Assembly: GCF_028288105.1 (NCBI RefSeq)
Contig: NZ_JAQBOI010000025.1
Coordinates: forward strand, 1-33,859
Direction: 5' to 3'
From: Mucilaginibacter sp.
GTDB lineage: Bacteria > Bacteroidota > Bacteroidia > Sphingobacteriales > Sphingobacteriaceae
DNA: 33,859 bases
The stretch's first letter is position 1; each line of letters starts with the position of its first letter. The notes under the pieces were generated by a model, which did not search any database, was not told the origin of the DNA, and saw nothing but the letters and a program-made list of their open reading frames with translations. Below are positions 9,675-18,071 of this stretch, piece after piece. The position numbers and the translations under genes are program-made.

Positions 9675-12600
9675 ATGGGTAAAAAATACCTGGCCTTTTT
9701 TTTTAATTTTATACTATTAGGCTGTGCTGTTCAGGCATTTGCCCAACAGCAATTACCTGTTAATGCTGCCAGCCAAAAAGAGTTGGATGCACTCTCGGTA
9801 CGTTCAAAGGAAAGTTTTATATCAAGCTACCAAAAGGCAGTAGCAATGGCGCCGGGAAAAGGCTGGGTTATTCGCCGAATAACAAAAGCGGGTAATTTGG
9901 TAGCTTTACAAGGGGTTAACAGCCTGGGTTTCCCCATATATCTTATTACTCATAATAATACGCTGGCAGCGGCAACCACGGGCACAAATACTGTTCAGCC
10001 GGGGGGCACTTTAAATCTTAACTTAACAGGCAGCAGCTCGTTTTTAAATAATAAACTGGGTATTTGGGATGGCGGTCAGGTATACAAATTTCACCGTGAA
10101 TTTGCCGGTAAAGCCATTACTGCTAAAGATAACACCGCCATACTTGATCACTCTACCCATGTTGCCGGTACTATGATAGCCAAGGGCATTTATGCACCTG
10201 CAAAGGGAATGGCGTACGGGGCTACAACCTTATCTGCATGGGATTTTGATAACGATGTTGCCGAAATGAGTGCGGCAGCATCCGGCTTATTGCTTTCCAA
10301 TCACTCGTATGGCGATGTTGGCGGCTGGGATTTTAACAGTAGCGATAGCCGCTGGGAATGGTACGGCCTGCCCGGTGATACTGAAGATTACAATTTTGGG
10401 TTTTATGATTCGCGCGTACAATCATGGGATAAAATAGCATACAATGCGCCCTATTATTTGATAGTGGAATCGGCGGGTAACAGCCGCTCCAGCAACGGCC
10501 CCGCCGTAGGCGAAACATATTATGGGTTTACAAGCCGTACAAACCCAACCTTTGTAAATAAAGGGCCAAGGCCGGCAAATATTAGCAGTAATAGTGGTTA
10601 TGATATTATTACCACAACCGGTAATGCTAAAAATATACTTACAGTAGGCTCAATAGGGCCACTACCAAATGGGCCGGTTAATCGGGCGGGCATAGCCATA
10701 TCCTTTTTTAGCAGTTGGGGGCCTACAGATGATGGCCGAATTAAGCCCGATATAGTTGGCGATGGCGAAAATATACTCTCTACGGGAGTTCAAAACAGTG
10801 GCTCCTATTTAACTTTATCTGGTACCTCAATGGCGGCGCCAAATATTACCGGGTCTTTATACCTGTTGCAGGAGTATTACGCGCAAAAAAACAGTGGCTC
10901 TTTTATGCGCGCATCAACCTTAAAAGGCCTGGCCTGCCATACGGCCTTTGATGCCGGCAATGTTGGCCCCGATTATATTTATGGTTGGGGCGTGTTAGAT
11001 ATGCGCAAAGCCGCTCAAGCTATTACCGATAATGGCGCGAAAAGCATTATCAGTGAAAGTAGTTTAGCACAGGGCCAAACCAAAACTTTAGATGTTGTTG
11101 CTTCGGGTAGCGGGCCTTTAATTGTTAGCATATCATGGACAGACCCGGAAGGCACGCCCACCGCAGGTACAACTATAAATGACCGTACCCCAAAATTGGT
11201 GAATGATCTTGACCTGCGCCTGGCCGATGGTACAAACACTTTTACGCCATGGGTGCTTTCGCCCGATAATCCATCTGCGGCAGCTACAAACGGCGATAAC
11301 ATCAGGGATAATATAGAGCAGGTATATGTAGCGAATGCCATACCCGGTAAAAAATATACTATTACCATTTCGCATAAGGGTACACTTAAGTCTGGCAGTC
11401 AGGCATATTCGATTATTGTTACCGGTGCGGGTGGCACTGCTTACTGCGCCTCGGCACCAACATCAACAGCCGATTCTAAGATCAATAACTTTTCGTTATC
11501 AAACATAAATAATACTTCGCCTGCCGGCTGCACCGGCTATACAGACAATACCAACCTATCCATTCAACTGGAAGAGGCTAAAACCTATCCTTTCAGCATA
11601 ACCCTGGGTACCTGTGGCGCTAACTTTAACAAGGCGGCTAAAATATTTGTAGACTGGAACGGTAACGGCGTTTTTGATGCTGATGAGCTGGCTGCAACAA
11701 CAAATGTAGTAGCCGGCACAAGCACAGTTAGCGGCAATATTGCTGTACCTGCTACGGTTATACCTGGTAATATAAGCATCTTACGGATAGTATTAAACGA
11801 AACTGCTACGCCCACATCCGTAAGCGCCTGCGGTACTTATGCTAAAGGCGAAACGCAGGATTACCGTGTGCAATTTACAAACCCATCAATTGATGCGGGT
11901 GCTATAGCCATTGTAAATGAAGGAGCGGGTGCTACCTGCGCGGCCGCGGTTGCTGTTACCGTTAGGCTTAAAAACTTTGGTAGTAATGCAATTAGCAATA
12001 TCCCGGTTACGGTAACAGTAACTTCACCAAACAATGCGGTAACTACATTTAATGAAACCTATACCGGCGTGCTTAGCCCCGAAGAAGAAACTGATTTTAC
12101 CTTTAGCGGTAAGTTTAATGCCATAACTGGTGCAACTTATAATATCAGTGCAGAAACAAACCTGGCTGGCGACCCTATCGCTTCTAATAATAAAATAACC
12201 GGAACTATTACCACCGGCTTGCCACCCGAAGTAAGTGGTTTGCTGGCTTATTATTGCACTAACACAAACAACTACCAACTGTTTGGCGAAGGCGATGGGC
12301 AATTACTGTGGTATAAAACACCAACAGATGCTATCCCGGTAGGGTATGGCTCACCTGCAATTGTAAACGATGCTCCTGTTAATAATACTTTTTATGTCGG
12401 ATTGAATGATTTTAGCGGAAAAGTTGGCGCGCCTACCAAAGCCGCATTTAGCGGAGGGGGATATAACCAGTTTACACCCGGCATAAAAATAAATACCAAA
12501 ATACCGGTTACAATAGAAAGCGCGCGTTTATATATAGGCAGCCCCGGCAGGGTTATTTTTACAGCTACTAATGATAATAACGAGGTGGTATCATCTGTAA

Positions 12601-13424
12601 CATTAAATGTTACGGCTACCCGCAGCACCCCGTTACCGGGCGACCAGCCCAACGACCCTACCGATCAAGGTAAAGTTTATACACTTAATTTGTTATTACC
12701 AGGCGCAGGAAATTACACCATTACGCCAAGCTATGAAAATGGCGCTACTATTTTCCGTAATAATGGCGGGGTAACGGGCTATCCGTTTAAAATAGGTAAT
12801 GTGTTTAGTATTACCGGCAATACAGCCATATCAAACGATACCGAAACCGATACTACTTATTATAAGAATTTTTATTACTACTTATATGATATGCAGGTAC
12901 GCAGCCCGGGTTGTGCATCGGCCCAGCGGGTGGCTGTAACTATAACCAAGCCTGTTATTACCCAAAGTGGAGATGTATTAAGCTCAAGCATAACATCGGG
13001 TAACCAATGGCTACTTAATGGCGAGATAATAGAAGGCGCTACAGCGGCAACTTACACGCCATTTGTTAGCGGGAACTACCAAACGCAGGTTACATTGGAT
13101 AACGGCTGCATAGCTTTGTCTGATGATTTTGCTTATGCACTTGTTGCCAAAAATCCTGATAAGACGACTGATATTGGTTTAACAATATTCCCTGTGCCTG
13201 CCAATACTTATGTTAATGTAGTTTTTACAGCTAAAGCAGCCGGCGATCTTCAATTGGCGCTGGTTAATACCGCCGGGCAAATAGTGTATCAAACATCGCA
13301 AAAAATTGTAGCAGGTAATTTTAGTACAGTGATAAATACGGCTAACCGTTTGCCGGGTACTTATCTGTTAAAGGTAAACGTAGGGGATAAGCTATATTCG
13401 AAGAAACTAATTATTGTGAAATAA
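9675..13424 (+). CDS. Subtilisin-family (S8) serine protease with GEVED and T9SS sorting domains
   Basis: The 1249-residue secreted protease has a signal peptide (residues 1-24, ending QAFAQ) and a probable propeptide to about 115. The S8 catalytic set is readable: Asp132 (GIWDGG), His162 (DHSTHVAGTM), oxyanion-hole Asn269 (ESAGNS) and Ser385 (SGTSMAAP). After the protease domain (to about 455) comes a beta-sandwich resembling convertase P domains (about 455-590, with SWTDPEGTP and LVNDLDLRL). A GEVED domain follows (about 590-735; FVDWNGNGVFD, then GETQDYRV), a CARDB-like adhesion fold (736-848), an unassigned beta-rich region, and a T9SS sorting domain from about 1168 (LTIFPVPANTYVNVVF to the terminal KKLIIVK). 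It is transcribed divergently from the NHL surface proteins and may process or degrade extracellular protein; the substrate cannot be told from the sequence. A strong terminator follows at 13441. Confidence 0.92.
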   Translation: MGKKYLAFFFNFILLGCAVQAFAQQQLPVNAASQKELDALSVRSKESFISSYQKAVAMAPGKGWVIRRITKAGNLVALQGVNSLGFPIYLITHNNTLAAATTGTNTVQPGGTLNLNLTGSSSFLNNKLGIWDGGQVYKFHREFAGKAITAKDNTAILDHSTHVAGTMIAKGIYAPAKGMAYGATTLSAWDFDNDVAEMSAAASGLLLSNHSYGDVGGWDFNSSDSRWEWYGLPGDTEDYNFGFYDSRVQSWDKIAYNAPYYLIVESAGNSRSSNGPAVGETYYGFTSRTNPTFVNKGPRPANISSNSGYDIITTTGNAKNILTVGSIGPLPNGPVNRAGIAISFFSSWGPTDDGRIKPDIVGDGENILSTGVQNSGSYLTLSGTSMAAPNITGSLYLLQEYYAQKNSGSFMRASTLKGLACHTAFDAGNVGPDYIYGWGVLDMRKAAQAITDNGAKSIISESSLAQGQTKTLDVVASGSGPLIVSISWTDPEGTPTAGTTINDRTPKLVNDLDLRLADGTNTFTPWVLSPDNPSAAATNGDNIRDNIEQVYVANAIPGKKYTITISHKGTLKSGSQAYSIIVTGAGGTAYCASAPTSTADSKINNFSLSNINNTSPAGCTGYTDNTNLSIQLEEAKTYPFSITLGTCGANFNKAAKIFVDWNGNGVFDADELAATTNVVAGTSTVSGNIAVPATVIPGNISILRIVLNETATPTSVSACGTYAKGETQDYRVQFTNPSIDAGAIAIVNEGAGATCAAAVAVTVRLKNFGSNAISNIPVTVTVTSPNNAVTTFNETYTGVLSPEEETDFTFSGKFNAITGATYNISAETNLAGDPIASNNKITGTITTGLPPEVSGLLAYYCTNTNNYQLFGEGDGQLLWYKTPTDAIPVGYGSPAIVNDAPVNNTFYVGLNDFSGKVGAPTKAAFSGGGYNQFTPGIKINTKIPVTIESARLYIGSPGRVIFTATNDNNEVVSSVTLNVTATRSTPLPGDQPNDPTDQGKVYTLNLLLPGAGNYTITPSYENGATIFRNNGGVTGYPFKIGNVFSITGNTAISNDTETDTTYYKNFYYYLYDMQVRSPGCASAQRVAVTITKPVITQSGDVLSSSITSGNQWLLNGEIIEGATAATYTPFVSGNYQTQVTLDNGCIALSDDFAYALVAKNPDKTTDIGLTIFPVPANTYVNVVFTAKAAGDLQLALVNTAGQIVYQTSQKIVAGNFSTVINTANRLPGTYLLKVNVGDKLYSKKLIIVK

Positions 13425-13440
13425 GACGCTTATTAAAGCA

Positions 13441-13474
13441 AAATGCCATCCTATATTTTATAGGATGGCATTTT
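13441..13474. terminator. Two-way intrinsic terminator, 15-bp stem
   Basis: Positions 13441-13455 pair perfectly with 13459-13473 around a TTT loop (core TGCCATCCTATA / TATAGGATGGCA). The right arm runs into a T6 tract for rightward transcription, and the complementary strand continues into TTTTGC. It lies between the convergent genes ending at 13424 (+) and 13502 (-), so it can serve both. Confidence 0.9.
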
Positions 13475-13501
13475 TTGATTTACAGGTTAATGTATTTTGC
13501 T

Positions 13502-13996
13502 TTAGAACGTATATTTTATACCTAAGCCCGGGGCAAGGTCAAAGAAAGGGCCGGTGGCCAGTTCCAAACGTGGGTTAAGATCAAGGCTAAGGGCAATAGG
13601 GGCATCCGGGAGTTTATATTCCAGTCCTAAAACTGCATCGGCACCTAATAATATATGGCTATCATTATAATAGTTATCGTCGCTGCCAAAACGTTTGTAA
13701 ACACCGCTGCCTACTGCACCAACGTGTGCACCAAAACCATAATAAAATTTAAGCTTAGGGGTATTAAATGCAGGCTGGTGTATTTCATATAAACCGGTAA
13801 CCACAAGGCCGTGATTACGTATACCCAATATCCCTTCAAGGGCGGTATTTTCGTTCATGAAATATTTTATAGACGGGCCGTTCTCATATCCTCCAAACTT
13901 TAAGCCAACAGCGGTTTTATAATCTTGCGCGTCAGATCGTTTAGAAAGCAATAAAAAAGAGGTTAGCACTAATGCGATTAGGGTAATTTTTTTCAT
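13502..13996 (-). CDS. Small predicted outer-membrane beta-barrel protein
   Basis: The product is 164 residues. It has a signal peptide (MKKITLIALVLTSFLLL...SDAQ, cleavage near residue 23) followed by alternating hydrophobic/polar strands rich in Gly, Tyr and Phe (LKFGGYENGPSIKYF, LKFYYGFGAHVGAVG, LSLDLNPRLELATG). It ends with the aromatic KYTF typical of barrel proteins recognised by BamA. The size fits an eight-stranded OmpA/OmpW-type barrel. No specific family is recognised. It is convergent with the protease gene, sharing its terminator, and divergent from the gamma-glutamyltransferase gene. The 218-bp upstream gap contains the short inverted repeat TTGTA-N5-TACAA at 14023-14037, whose role is unknown. 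Confidence 0.75.
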   Translation of the reverse strand: MKKITLIALVLTSFLLLSKRSDAQDYKTAVGLKFGGYENGPSIKYFMNENTALEGILGIRNHGLVVTGLYEIHQPAFNTPKLKFYYGFGAHVGAVGSGVYKRFGSDDNYYNDSHILLGADAVLGLEYKLPDAPIALSLDLNPRLELATGPFFDLAPGLGIKYTF

Positions 13997-14214
13997 ATGG
14001 GGATTTTGTTGTTAGATAGATGTTGTATCATCTACAATTTTTCAATTAAAAAGTTCAGATTATTAACGGCAAAAGTCGCTTTTTGTGCGGTTTTTGTAAA
14101 ATTAATACTGCAATAATATATTATTATACTGATTTTCAACCTAAAATAATCAACATACATATATTGCGTATGTAAATTGAAATAGACTAAATTGGCAAAA
14201 ATTATAGCTGTTAC

Positions 14215-15912
14215 ATGAATTTTAGATCGGGATTAACTTGTATACTAACTGTATTATTTATTGCATTGGGTTTGATGGGCCACACCCAGCCACAAAAAAG
14301 CCCGGATGAAAAATATCAGAACGGTGTAGTAGTTTGCGCCTATCCAGATGCTGCAAAGGCAGGGTTAGATGTACTAAAAAAAGGTGGTAACGCTGTAGAT
14401 GCCGCGGTTGCCGTACAGTTTGCGCTGGCAGTTACTCACCCACAGGCCGGTAATATTGGTGGTGGTGGTTTTATGGTTTATCGCCCGGCCAAAGGTTTAT
14501 CTAATACACTCGATTTTAGGGAGAAAGCCCCGGCAAAAGCAAGCACCAATATGTACCTGGATAGTGTGGGCAATATCGTACCTAACAAAAGTTTATACAC
14601 TCATCAGGCGTCGGGTATCCCGGGCTCTGTTGACGGGATGATACAGGCACATAAAAAATACGGCCGGTTAAAATGGGCTACATTAGTTCAGCCTGCCATC
14701 AACCTCGCATTAAAAGGTTTTAAGATGACCAAACGCCTCGCGGCAGATATCAACAGAAATGATTCGATATTTAAGAAGCTTAATCCCGGTAAAAATTATT
14801 TAATGAAAGATGCGAAATGGCAGAAAGGTGATACGCTGATACAGGAAGACCTGGGTAAAACACTGGCACTGATACGCGATAAAGGCCGTGCCGGTTTTTA
14901 TGAGGGAAAAGTAGCCGACCTGTTAGTTGCCGAAATGAATGCCGGCGACGGGTTAATAACAAAAACCGATCTGCAAAATTATCATTCGGTATGGCGCAAA
15001 CCGGTAACAGGCAAGTATAAAAGCTATAAAATTATTACTATGCCGCCGCCATCAAGCGGTGGTATAGCATTATTGCAGTTGCTAAAATCGGTAGAAAAAT
15101 ATCCTTTACATAAATGGGGCTTTAACCAGGACAGCACTATTCAACTAATGGTTGAGGCCGAGCGTCGGGTATATGCCGATAGATCTAAATACCTGGGCGA
15201 CCCCGATTTTTATAAGGTGCCTGTTGATAGCCTGTTAAACCCCCAATATATTGCAAGCAGGATGCAAAGTTTTAACTGGGATGCTGCTACACCAAGTACC
15301 AGCATACAGCCCGGCACATTTATAGGTTACGAAAGCGACCAAACCACTCATTATTCTATTGTAGATAAGGATGGTAACGCGGTAGCTATCACTACCACGC
15401 TGAATGATTCTTTCGGCTCAAAAATATTTGTAAACGGCGCCGGCTTTTTGCTGAATAACGAGATGGACGACTTTAGCTCGAAGCCTGGCACACCCAATAT
15501 GTACGGCCTGGTTGGTGGTAAGGCTAACAGCATACAACCCGGTAAACGGATGCTATCATGCATGACCCCTACCATTATTGAAAAAAATGGCAAATTGTTT
15601 ATGGTAGTAGGTACACCGGGCGGTTCAACAATTATTACCTCGGTGTTTCAAACAGTGCTAAATGTAATTGAATTTGATATGGATATGCAACAGGCGGTTA
15701 GCGCCAAACGCTTTCATCATCAATGGCTGCCGGATGATGTGGCCACAGAGCCTGATGCATTGAATGAGATCACTAAAGATAAACTCACTAAAAAAGGATA
15801 TAAAATAACAAACAAAGGCGCAATAGGCCGGGTAGACGGTATCTTAAAAACCAAGGCTGGGTATGAAGGTGGTGCCGACCCCAGAGGGGATGATACTAAA
15901 ATGGGTTATTAA
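14215..15912 (+). CDS. ggt: Gamma-glutamyltransferase (glutathione hydrolase), secreted proenzyme
   Basis: The 565-residue product matches the usual length of bacterial Ggt. It has a signal peptide (MNFRSGLTCILTVLFIALGLMGHTQ), so it is periplasmic or secreted. The family core is clear: GGNAVDAAVAVQFALAVTHP and GNIGGGGFMVYR near the N-terminus, then PPPSSGGIALLQLL. The autoprocessing site is DQTTHYSIVDKDGNAVA, where Thr377 should become the N-terminal nucleophile of the small subunit (377-565). Downstream motifs LNNEMDDFS, MLSCMTPTI and GTPGGSTI complete the active site. The enzyme cleaves or transfers the gamma-glutamyl group of glutathione and related compounds, typically for scavenging cysteine and glycine. 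It appears monocistronic: the MarR gene starts 138 bp downstream after a repeat-like spacer. Confidence 0.95.
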   Translation: MNFRSGLTCILTVLFIALGLMGHTQPQKSPDEKYQNGVVVCAYPDAAKAGLDVLKKGGNAVDAAVAVQFALAVTHPQAGNIGGGGFMVYRPAKGLSNTLDFREKAPAKASTNMYLDSVGNIVPNKSLYTHQASGIPGSVDGMIQAHKKYGRLKWATLVQPAINLALKGFKMTKRLAADINRNDSIFKKLNPGKNYLMKDAKWQKGDTLIQEDLGKTLALIRDKGRAGFYEGKVADLLVAEMNAGDGLITKTDLQNYHSVWRKPVTGKYKSYKIITMPPPSSGGIALLQLLKSVEKYPLHKWGFNQDSTIQLMVEAERRVYADRSKYLGDPDFYKVPVDSLLNPQYIASRMQSFNWDAATPSTSIQPGTFIGYESDQTTHYSIVDKDGNAVAITTTLNDSFGSKIFVNGAGFLLNNEMDDFSSKPGTPNMYGLVGGKANSIQPGKRMLSCMTPTIIEKNGKLFMVVGTPGGSTIITSVFQTVLNVIEFDMDMQQAVSAKRFHHQWLPDDVATEPDALNEITKDKLTKKGYKITNKGAIGRVDGILKTKAGYEGGADPRGDDTKMGY

Positions 15913-15932
15913 AATGTTGGGTGGTGAGCAGA

Positions 15933-16017
15933 GAGTGGTGAATTGGTTGTGTTACAAATGGGTTAATGATTATTCAAACTTATTTATCACTTGCCAACTA
16001 CTCACAATTCACCACTC
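15933..16017. repeat. C-poor repeat patch forming a long-range inverted repeat
   Basis: GAGTGGTGAATTG (15933-15945) is exactly repeated in inverted orientation as CAATTCACCACTC (16005-16017), with 59 nt between. Both arms sit in low-complexity G/T/A-rich text built from GGTGA, AGTGG and AATTG units, the right one on the opposite strand. The patch fills the gap between ggt and the MarR gene and looks like a pair of degenerate interspersed repeats rather than coding DNA. Confidence 0.6.
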
Positions 16018-16049
16018 ACCAATCAACTAAAAATATTAAGTTTGTCAGT

Positions 16050-16490
16050 ATGCGAAGCAATGTAAAACATCAGGAAACTATTGATTACTTTTTAAAGATT
16101 GTGTGGCAAACGGTTGCCAACCGCTATAACCAGTTAGTTACCGAATTTGGTATTACGCAGTCTATTGGTTATTTACTTATCAATATTGAAGAAGATGGTA
16201 CAACTGTATCGCAGGCAGCGGCGTTATTAGGCTTAAAATCAACCAGTTTATCGCGTATGTTAAATCAACTGGAACAAACCGGGCTTATTTACCGCGAATC
16301 GAACAAGGGGGATAAGCGATCGGTAAAGATTTACCTGACAGATTTGGGTAAAGAAAAACGCCAGTTAGCAAAAAACGTTGTAAAACAGTTTAATAACTAT
16401 CTAAACGCACATATAAGTGATGCTGATAAGCAGTATTTAACCGATATGCTGAAGAAAATAAACCAGCTAACCCTTAATTATAAACCCTGA
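16050..16490 (+). CDS. MarR-family transcriptional regulator
   Basis: The 146-residue product (MRSNVKHQETIDYFLKIVWQ...) has the MarR layout: N-terminal dimer helix, then a winged helix with VSQAAALLGLKSTSLSRMLNQLEQTGLIYRE and the wing GDKRSVKIYLTDLGKE, then a C-terminal dimerisation helix. The open frame continues upstream to an ATG at 15966, but those 28 codons are the repeat patch (LANYSQFTTHQSTKN), so I place the start at the ATG at 16050. A perfect -7-type box TAAGTTTG lies at 16037-16044, only 5 nt before this ATG, without a good -33 partner; if it is used, the transcript would be almost leaderless. MarR proteins usually repress nearby genes in response to small ligands. The target could be this gene itself or the FKBP lipoproteins, but the sequence does not decide. 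Confidence 0.85.
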   Translation: MRSNVKHQETIDYFLKIVWQTVANRYNQLVTEFGITQSIGYLLINIEEDGTTVSQAAALLGLKSTSLSRMLNQLEQTGLIYRESNKGDKRSVKIYLTDLGKEKRQLAKNVVKQFNNYLNAHISDADKQYLTDMLKKINQLTLNYKP

Positions 16491-16534
16491 TTTTATTTTT
16501 TAACCCAGCCTCAATTGTTAAAAAGTGTTAAGCT

Positions 16535-16565
16535 GCTGTTTTTGCGATATAAAACAATAAATTTG
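16535..16565 (+). promoter_or_regulatory. Predicted promoter of the FKBP lipoprotein operon
   Basis: TAAATTTG at 16558-16565 is an exact TAnnTTTG -7 box, 15 nt before the ATG at 16581. The -33 candidate GCTG (16535-16538) is 19 bp upstream and matches weakly. Confidence 0.45.
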
Positions 16566-16580
16566 CCTTTTGAAAATTGA

Positions 16581-17090
16581 ATGAACAAGATACTGCTGAT
16601 ATTATTATTTAGTGTTGTTTGTTTGTCTTCCTGCAAAAAAGGCTATGATGCTGTTGCTGAGGAAAGGACACAGGCAGAGATTGATGATAAAATAATACAG
16701 GATTATATTGCCGGCACACCGGGTTTAAGCGCGGTGGCAAAACGGATTGATAGCGCTGGGATTGCAACGGGTGTTTATTATGTAGAGTTAGCGCCAGGAA
16801 GTGGCAATGACTTGTTCACAAGCTCGACACGGATAACCATTGATTATACCAGCAAGAAACTTTTAACAGGCGAGGTTTTTGCCGAAAGCAATAATTTTCA
16901 CCCCTCGTTTACTTTAGGGGAGGTGTTAAGGGCATGGAAGCTGGGTATCCCGCAAATAAAAAAGGGAGGAAAGATACGTATAATAGCGGCATCACGTTAT
17001 GCATACGGTCCGTACGACCAGCCAGAGATAAATTTACCTAAGAACTCGGTGGTAGATTTTGAGATTGAACTTTTAGATGTAACGAACTAA
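16581..17090 (+). CDS. FKBP-type peptidyl-prolyl isomerase lipoprotein, single domain
   Basis: The 169-residue product has a lipoprotein signal peptide (MNKILLILLFSVVCLSSCKKG, lipobox LSSC, Cys18), so it should be lipid-anchored in the envelope. The FKBP domain occupies about 65-167: ITIDYTSKKLLTGEVF, then VLRAWKLGIPQIKKGGKIRI and ASRYAYGP...VVDFEIELLDV. Compared with human FKBP12, the Tyr26, Phe36, Trp59, Tyr82 and Phe99 equivalents appear to be kept, but the Asp37 position is Ala (VFAES instead of VFDSS), which may reduce isomerase activity. It is followed after 6 bp by a second FKBP lipoprotein gene, an obvious operon. Likely role: folding or chaperoning of envelope proteins. Confidence 0.85.
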   Translation: MNKILLILLFSVVCLSSCKKGYDAVAEERTQAEIDDKIIQDYIAGTPGLSAVAKRIDSAGIATGVYYVELAPGSGNDLFTSSTRITIDYTSKKLLTGEVFAESNNFHPSFTLGEVLRAWKLGIPQIKKGGKIRIIAASRYAYGPYDQPEINLPKNSVVDFEIELLDVTN

Positions 17091-17096
17091 TTTTAG

Positions 17097-18071
17097 ATGA
17101 AACAAAAGATTTTTACTTTTTTATTAATAGCAGCTGGCTTAACCGCTTGTAAAAAGAACGACAGCAACCAACCCAATATCAGGGAATTTGACGAGCAGAA
17201 AATACAGGCTTATATAAGTGCAAACGGTTTAACAGGCTTTACCGCGGATACTACTAAAGATGGTACCGGTACTACAGGTATACATTATAAAATTATATCA
17301 CAAGGCACCGGCGACACCCTTAAATATTCTGATAATATATCATTGGTTTATACTTTAAAATCTTTTGATGGAAAGTATACATCTGCCGATACCATATCCA
17401 ACCACTTTACCGGATACCTTGGTCAATTAACTGTTCTAAATCAACTTACAGGGGTTAGGTTGCCCCCTGGATTACAACTGGCTATTCATAACCTGCTCAA
17501 ATATAAAGGCAGTAATATGCGTGTGCTGATACCTTCACGCCTGGGGTACGGTGTAAATGGTATGGGTTCGGGCAGTATCTCTAATGCAAACTCGCGTATT
17601 GCAGGTAACCAAAGCCTTGATTTATATGTACACGTTATAGGCAATCAGGATGCTTATGATGATAAGGTTATTAAAAATTATATAGCCGCAAATAGTGGTT
17701 ATATAAAAGATTTTGCATTAATAGATTCTATAGGTACACAAGTAAAAAAATATTATTACTATAAAATTGTAACTCCGGGTACAGGCGGTATTGATGAAAT
17801 ATCAGAATTTACAAACGTTACTGCAACGTTCACCGGGTATTTGTTGAATGGTGCAGTTTTTGATACTTCAGGTGCAACTGCAATTACTTTTACACCATAT
17901 CAATATATAGCAGGTGTAGAGGAGGCACTCCAAAAACATGCATCCAAGGGTACTTTTATTTCAATTTTGGTGCCGTCATCCCTTGGTTATGGTGCTGCTG
18001 CAAGAACTGGCATCCCAGGAAATTCTGTACTTAAATTTGATTTTCAGATAACAGATGTAAAGCAGCCGTAA
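17097..18071 (+). CDS. FKBP-type lipoprotein with two FKBP domains
   Basis: The 324-residue product has a lipobox LTAC (Cys18) followed by KKND, so it is an envelope lipoprotein. Two FKBP-like domains are visible. The first (about 30-185) is degenerate: NISLVYTLKSFDGKYTSAD lacks the Phe-Asp pair, the Trp59 position is replaced (LQLAIHNL), and only SRLGYGV keeps the Tyr82-type loop. The second (about 190-324) keeps GAVFDTS and SSLGYGAAA with VLKFDFQITDV, so it is more likely to be active. Both begin with a similar helix (IQAYISAN / IKNYIAAN), pointing to internal duplication. Its stop codon is directly followed, with no spacer, by the stop of the convergent photolyase gene. Confidence 0.82.
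   Translation: MKQKIFTFLLIAAGLTACKKNDSNQPNIREFDEQKIQAYISANGLTGFTADTTKDGTGTTGIHYKIISQGTGDTLKYSDNISLVYTLKSFDGKYTSADTISNHFTGYLGQLTVLNQLTGVRLPPGLQLAIHNLLKYKGSNMRVLIPSRLGYGVNGMGSGSISNANSRIAGNQSLDLYVHVIGNQDAYDDKVIKNYIAANSGYIKDFALIDSIGTQVKKYYYYKIVTPGTGGIDEISEFTNVTATFTGYLLNGAVFDTSGATAITFTPYQYIAGVEEALQKHASKGTFISILVPSSLGYGAAARTGIPGNSVLKFDFQITDVKQP

Noticed and set aside
15966..16049. 28-codon N-terminal extension of the MarR gene
   Set aside because: The codons are the low-complexity inverted-repeat patch and do not resemble MarR N-termini; the ATG at 16050 gives a normal-length protein.
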